DNA from: Tetragonia tetragonoides
Lineage: Eukaryota > Streptophyta > Magnoliopsida > Caryophyllales > Aizoaceae
Reading direction: 5' to 3'
Assembly: GCA_038025085.1 (NCBI GenBank)
Contig: CM076154.1
Location: 32,480,501-32,544,500, forward strand
Length of the DNA stretch: 64,000 nucleotides
The notes below the pieces were generated by a model, which saw only the letters and a list, made by a program, of their open reading frames with translations, was not told the DNA's origin and made no database searches. A program made the position numbers and the translations under genes. Positions 59,295-64,000 of the stretch are shown here, piece after piece. The first letter of the stretch is position 1, and every line of letters begins with the position of its first letter.

Positions 59295-61421
59295 GGGATA
59301 TTACACGTTGTATCTCTGTGGTTTGGCAAAATTCCTGCTGCATCCGTATTTTAAGTTTCCTGTATGTCGTACCCCTTTATTTGAATGAAAATGTCCAGCG
59401 TATACATATATGCAACGTCCGTTAAGTATCCGTCAATTGTGCCAAGATAGATTACTGAAATGCCCTCCCATTAGACCCATGGCGCCATAACTCTCACTTG
59501 GCTGACACATAACCCCCTCTTCATTATTTTTCTCCACTTCCCTGGTTCAAAAACAAAAACCATCGCACTTCCAAAACCTTCCCAAAACCTTGCAAAAACC
59601 CTACTCTTTGAGGTTGAAGAAGAAGCATAATTTTGGGTGAGAGGAACAAAAGACATTAATTTGGAGCGTGAAAGGTATGAAATCTCCCTCCTTTATCTAT
59701 TTCATCATCTTTTTTTTCTCTATTTTCCATAATTTTCGTATTTTATTTGGTTGGAATAGTAGTGGGTTTGATGGATGATGTGAAATTGGATGTTTGTTTT
59801 GCTATTTCGTGGTGTTTAATTAATGGGTAGTGTTTTTGTTTTGATTTTCACAATTGTTTTCTTCGTTCATGGAGGACAACTAAATTAGGGTTTAATGTTT
59901 GGCTTTTATTTAGACAAATTATTTCTGTTTGCTTTATTATTAGGATATTGTGATGCATGTAGGTATAATTATTGTGGAAATTTATATGTCTTCAGTTTGC
60001 ATTGATTAAAATCCTATTTTATTTTTTATTTAGGGTTTGTTACTTTTTTTTTTTTTTTGAATTAGTTTGCTGGTTTGATTTTGTGTAAGCAGAATGACAG
60101 AGTCGTATTGGTTGCAGTTCCATTACAATAATAAAGCTTTTGACTACTATGTGGATGATGTAGATAAGACTAATTTCATGGATTTAGTAATGGACCTTGA
60201 TGAAAAGGCTCTAAAACAGGATGTCTTACTCTCCCTTATGTACAACCTATGGTTCAAACATAGAGGGATAAATAGTAAGATTGATGTTAATGATGATGGG
60301 GGCTTGATGAAAATGTGGGCTATGTATAAAAGGATAGACACCATAGATGTATGGTTAGAGGCCACTGATGACCCATCCCCTGTATTTTGTGCTGCCATGA
60401 AATTGAGAGATATGCAAAGAAGAAGTAAGGAGATGAGAGAAAGGGAAAAAGAGGAGGAAAGGAAGAGAGAAGAGGAAAAAAGAGTGAGAGAGCAACAAGA
60501 ACAATTTGAAAGAGAAGAGAGGGAGAGAGCTGAGAGAGAAGAACAAGAACAAAGGGATATTGACATAGAGGATGAAGTTCCACTAAACAGTTTTTTGTTT
60601 CAACCTGAACCAGTTAAGGTCCAAGTTCCTGTATTGGATGTTGATTGTGGTACCAAAACTTATGTTGACTTAGAAGATGTTAATTCATCCCCTTCTACAC
60701 CTCCATTTGAACCTGAGAATCCTTATAGTCCTCCCCCATCTCAACCTGAGAAACCTTCTACACCTCCATTTGAACCTGAGAATCCTTCCAGTCCTCCCCC
60801 ATTTCAACCTGAGAAACCTTCACCTAGATGTAAAATAACAGCAAGAAAAAGAGTGAGAACACCAAAAAAAAAAGCAACCCAATGCAGCTGCTCACAGTGA
60901 ACCAGTAGAACCTGCTGGACACACTGAACCAACAGAACATGTTGAACACACTGAACCAACAGAACCTGATGAGCCTACTATACATGCTGGACCAACACAA
61001 CCTCAAACAACAGAACCTGCTGCCCACACAGAAAGTCAACCAAGTACTGATGCTACAGAATTTACAATGCCCATATCAAGGAAACCTGAAAGAAAGTTGT
61101 CAAAGTCCACTGCTAGAATGAAAGGTGTTTATGTGCCCAAAGAAAAGGGAAAAGAGAAGGTTGAGGAAAGTAGTGAGGGTAGACCAAAAAGAAATGTCAA
61201 GAAGATGCCTCCATTAGGAGAGGAAAGCAATGAGGATAGTGATAATGACGACAGTTTGGATGAGGACTTTAATGAGGATGCTGAGGTGAGAAGTGAGAGT
61301 GAAGATTATGATGATTTGCATAATGAACAACCTCAGGAAAAGATGAAGAGTGTAGCTGCTACATTTGAGGATGATTTAGACAGAGGAGACCCCAAATACA
61401 TGGACAGACTGTACATAAATG
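59295..61421 (+). mobile_element. Half MULE, copy in duplication B
   Basis: Same as 42,680-44,806: one TIR, the transposase N-terminal half, then the same junction to ATATCCGCTTGGGTTAA. Confidence 0.9.
60094..61421 (+). pseudogene. MULE transposase N-terminal fragment, copy in duplication B
   Basis: Frame 60094-60900 gives the same 268-aa protein as 43479-44285, including the Asn variant. The ten-A frame change is also retained. Truncated at the duplication junction. Confidence 0.85.
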
Positions 61422-61857
61422 ATATCCGCTTGGGTTAATCGCAGTGTTTTGTTCAGTTTGGTGGTGTTCATCGTATTAGTGGTGTTGAATTCAATTGAAT
61501 TCAGTTCAGTTCGGTTCAGCTCTAGAGAACGAACCCCAGCGAAATTAACGCTTTCATATTTATATTATTATCTATTAGTAATATCCTATTATATTTTTAT
61601 ACTGCTCTAATAGATCATAGACAATGACAAGAAAGATTACCAGTGATGAACACAAAATTTACAATTATTTATTTTTAACTTAGGTTCTGTTTGATTCAAT
61701 TTAATTTCACTTAAATTCAGTTCAATTCAATCCAGTTCAGTTCATGTGTAACTTTATCACTCATATGACTTTTTATTCCATAATAATTTCATGATGATAA
61801 TTATGTCATCGGAAAGATCTCAAAGCATACTTTCAAATGAGTCTAATATTGACTATA

Positions 61858-62275
61858 GGTCTCCCGTGCGATATAGGGCAAAAATATTAACATCGAAAAG
61901 TTTGCGTCCGGAGGGCCAGAAAACGTCCCCTAGAGCATTCCCGAGGCATGGGTGCTCACTGGGCCCGGTCATGGTGTTGCCTCGTTGGGACAATGGTTCT
62001 GCAACGCATGGGTCATGGTGATGCAACGCATGGGTCACGGTACTGCATGGTGCTGCAACGCATGGGTCATGGTGCTGCATGGTGCTGCAACGCATGGGTC
62101 ATGGTGCTGCATAGTGTTGCAACGCATGGTTCATGGGACAAGGTGTTGCGTCATGGAACATGGGTTCATGCGACATGGTGCTGCGTCATGGGGCATGGGT
62201 CATGGGACAAGGTGCTGCGTCATGGGACAAGGTGCTGTAGCGCGCGCGCGAAGGCAGGTGGTTGCTCGTACGACG
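61858..62275. repeat. Satellite monomer part plus minisatellite, third block
   Basis: Copy of 45,243-45,660 in the second repeat unit. Confidence 0.8.
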
Positions 62276-62535
62276 GGTGGCTGCGAGTGTCGCGTGAGGG
62301 ATGGGGTTTTTTGGGAAGATGGTGAGGTGAGTGTGTGATGTCTGAGGTGAGGGGTTGGGGTCGCGAGGTATTGGGATATTTTGGGGGTTTAATTTTCTTT
62401 TTTCTTTTTTTTTTTAAATCAAATTAACTTGCGACCTATCTAGTGACAGACACCACTGTCAGTCGCAGATCGGTTGCAGCTGAGATAGGCAGCCACCGTC
62501 TTCTGGTCGGTCGCATACATGCTTTTCTCTTAGTG
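62276..62535. mobile_element. CACTA right end, copy in duplication B
   Basis: Ends TTTTCTCTTAGTG followed by ATGGAGAAGTC, as at 45,900. It has a 20-bp insertion near 62,331. The left end of this element is not in the second copy because duplication B starts inside it. Confidence 0.75.
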
Positions 62536-63432
62536 ATGGAGAAGTCATCTTCTTGTCGCTACCTCCATTATTTCCATCAGCGTTATCCATGTCCATGACA
62601 TTCATAGTCGTCGTATATATGATTTTGTGCACCATATGCTTCCCTCAAAACAAATAAGGCTTTGTTCTGCTCAACTTTGTTTCACTTAAATGTAGTTCAG
62701 TCCAGTTCAGTTCATGTATAACTTTATCACTCGTATAACTTTTTATTCTGAAATTATTTCATGATAATAACTATGTCTCGAAAGATCTAAAATCATGCTT
62801 TCAAATGTGTCCAATATTGACTATGTTTGGACAAATTTTAAATGGTCAACAGTCAAGTTTAAAAAATCAATTCAGTTCATTTTAGTTCAATTTAATTCAG
62901 ATCAGTTTTAACCACGTGAATCAAACGGAGCTTTATACTTTAATGTTAGTCGTCACTGCATATTATTTATTTTATTATTATTATTATGTGGGTTCACCTG
63001 ATGTTGGTGTTAGGCAATATTAATAGTATGTTATAATAATTGATGGCAAATGACATATTATTTAGTCATGACTAATATGTACAAATAACTCGTGTTTTGA
63101 CTTAACTAAATTAATCAAGAACTCCGATTAGCCTAATCAGTATCAGGGGTTTTGAGCATATGTAATAAAGTGACGACCAAGGCGATGCTGGATATAAGTT
63201 AACAACTGAAGAAGCTTCAAAGATAACACATTAACACTGCACTTATTTTATTAAACCAATAAATGTGTAGAACATTTTGTATAAGATTATTTATGAATTT
63301 TAACCCAAGAGGATATCCTTTGGTTATTACTTCAAATTACGTAACAAAGCCACACTTTGCTTAAAGTACAACTCATCATAAGTATATATATTACGGTACT
63401 GCGTCAAATCCAATTGATTCAATAAGGATCAC
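62536..63432. other. Spacer before GLP9
   Basis: Copy of 45,901-46,797. No gene. Confidence 0.6.
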
Positions 63433-63986
63433 TTAGAACCGGCCCTGAAGATACTTGACGATCTTGTCATCGAGTTGGAAGGCCTTGCTTAGAACATCAA
63501 CCGAGATCGGGGGCTCAGCTCCAAACACAGCATTAGCAATGGTGATGACACCGGGATTCTGACTGCTCAATGCAGCCATGGCGACTGCTGGGTATTTATC
63601 AATATTGAACTGGAAATGAACTAACCCTTGAGGGAACACAAACACGTCTCCTTTCTTAAGAACTTTAGTAAAGAGCTTGTTTCCGGCGTTGTTTGGTAGA
63701 TTGGAGGTCACAAAACCGACATAGAGGGTTCCCTCGAGAACAATAAGGACCTCAGTTGCTCGGGGGTGGGTATGGGGAGGATTGAGACCACCGTGTGGTG
63801 CAAAGTCGATCCTTGCCACGGAAATCCCAAGGGTGTTGAGGCCTGGTAAGTTAGCTGCACTCACTAGGGTCACATTGGATCCTACCTTGTTGGTACTGGT
63901 GTCTCCTGCCATGTCTAGGCCGTCGAAAAAGAAATCCTCTGCTTTGGCATCCATCATATTCTTGCAGAATAGCCCGTTCACAAACA
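63433..63986 (-). CDS. Germin-like protein GLP9, exon 2 (exon 1 beyond window)
   Basis: The 554-nt second exon, identical in translation to GLP6 ([28 protein letters not shown]). The acceptor lies at 63987-63988 and the intron runs off the right edge, so the first 41 codons are not seen. Confidence 0.9.
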
Positions 63987-64000
63987 CTGCATGCAACAAG

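Larger units (their letters stand above)
54790..64000. repeat. Tandem duplication B, second copy (continues past window)
   Basis: Repeats 38,176 onward in the same orientation. Differences I can see in 9.2 kb: one extra T near 57,371, G to A near 57,515, and a 20-bp insertion (TGTGTGATGTCTGAGGTGAG) near 62,331. The junction at 54,790 follows directly on the defensin-like gene 3' flank. Confidence 0.92.

Overview
The window is plant nuclear DNA. Genes are sparse and have GT/AG introns. The intergenic space is AT-rich and full of MITEs, hAT, MULE, CACTA, Helitron and LINE sequence, and one stretch is organelle-derived. The host is a eudicot. I suspect Caryophyllales from overall impression only; nothing here proves it.

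The backbone is a tandem array of germin-like protein (GLP, subfamily-1 type) genes, mostly on the minus strand. Each has a 124-nt first exon, one phase-1 intron and a 554-nt second exon, giving 225 aa with a signal peptide, a cysteine pair, an N-glycosylation site and the His-His-Glu/His manganese-cupin boxes. Complete copies are GLP1 (4237-5059), GLP2 (18619-19426), GLP4 (29335-30394), GLP5 (41420-42227, plus strand), GLP6 (46798-47609), GLP7 (51260-52082) and GLP8 (58035-58842, plus strand). GLP9 is cut by the right edge. GLP3 (20856-21276) is truncated, and a GLP locus that has lost its whole coding region lies near 23.6-23.75 kb. The spacers are diverged paralogues of each other (about 4-11 kb, 23.6-29 kb, 46-51 kb). 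This lets several insertions be proven by comparison with empty sites in sister units.

Layout: 1-1.4 kb LINE 3' end; 1.6-2.26 kb hAT-type element; 4.2-11.25 kb GLP1 unit; 11.26-18.17 kb a complete but decayed MULE with a GRF-zinc-finger gene (itself split by a hAT-type element) and a broken transposase gene; 18.2-21.3 kb GLP2 and GLP3; 21.9-30.4 kb GLP relic, MITEs, a Helitron and GLP4; 31.3-45.9 kb a 14.6-kb block with CACTA-type termini and a 3-bp target duplication. That block holds organelle fragments (cox2, atpB, rpoB), a GC-rich 302-bp satellite, a minisatellite, and an inverted copy of the GLP2/half-MULE segment with GLP5. Then come GLP6 and GLP7 (46-52 kb), a two-exon secreted protein with a defensin-like cysteine pattern (53.58-54.68 kb), and from 54,790 a near-identical direct repeat of the sequence starting at 38,176 (period about 16.6 kb), which carries GLP8 and GLP9.

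The functional genes visible are therefore the GLPs (apoplastic cupins, usually linked to cell wall and defence) and one defensin-like peptide gene. Everything else is mobile or duplicated DNA that shaped the cluster. The clearest novelty lies in this rearrangement history and in the unusual defensin-like precursor.
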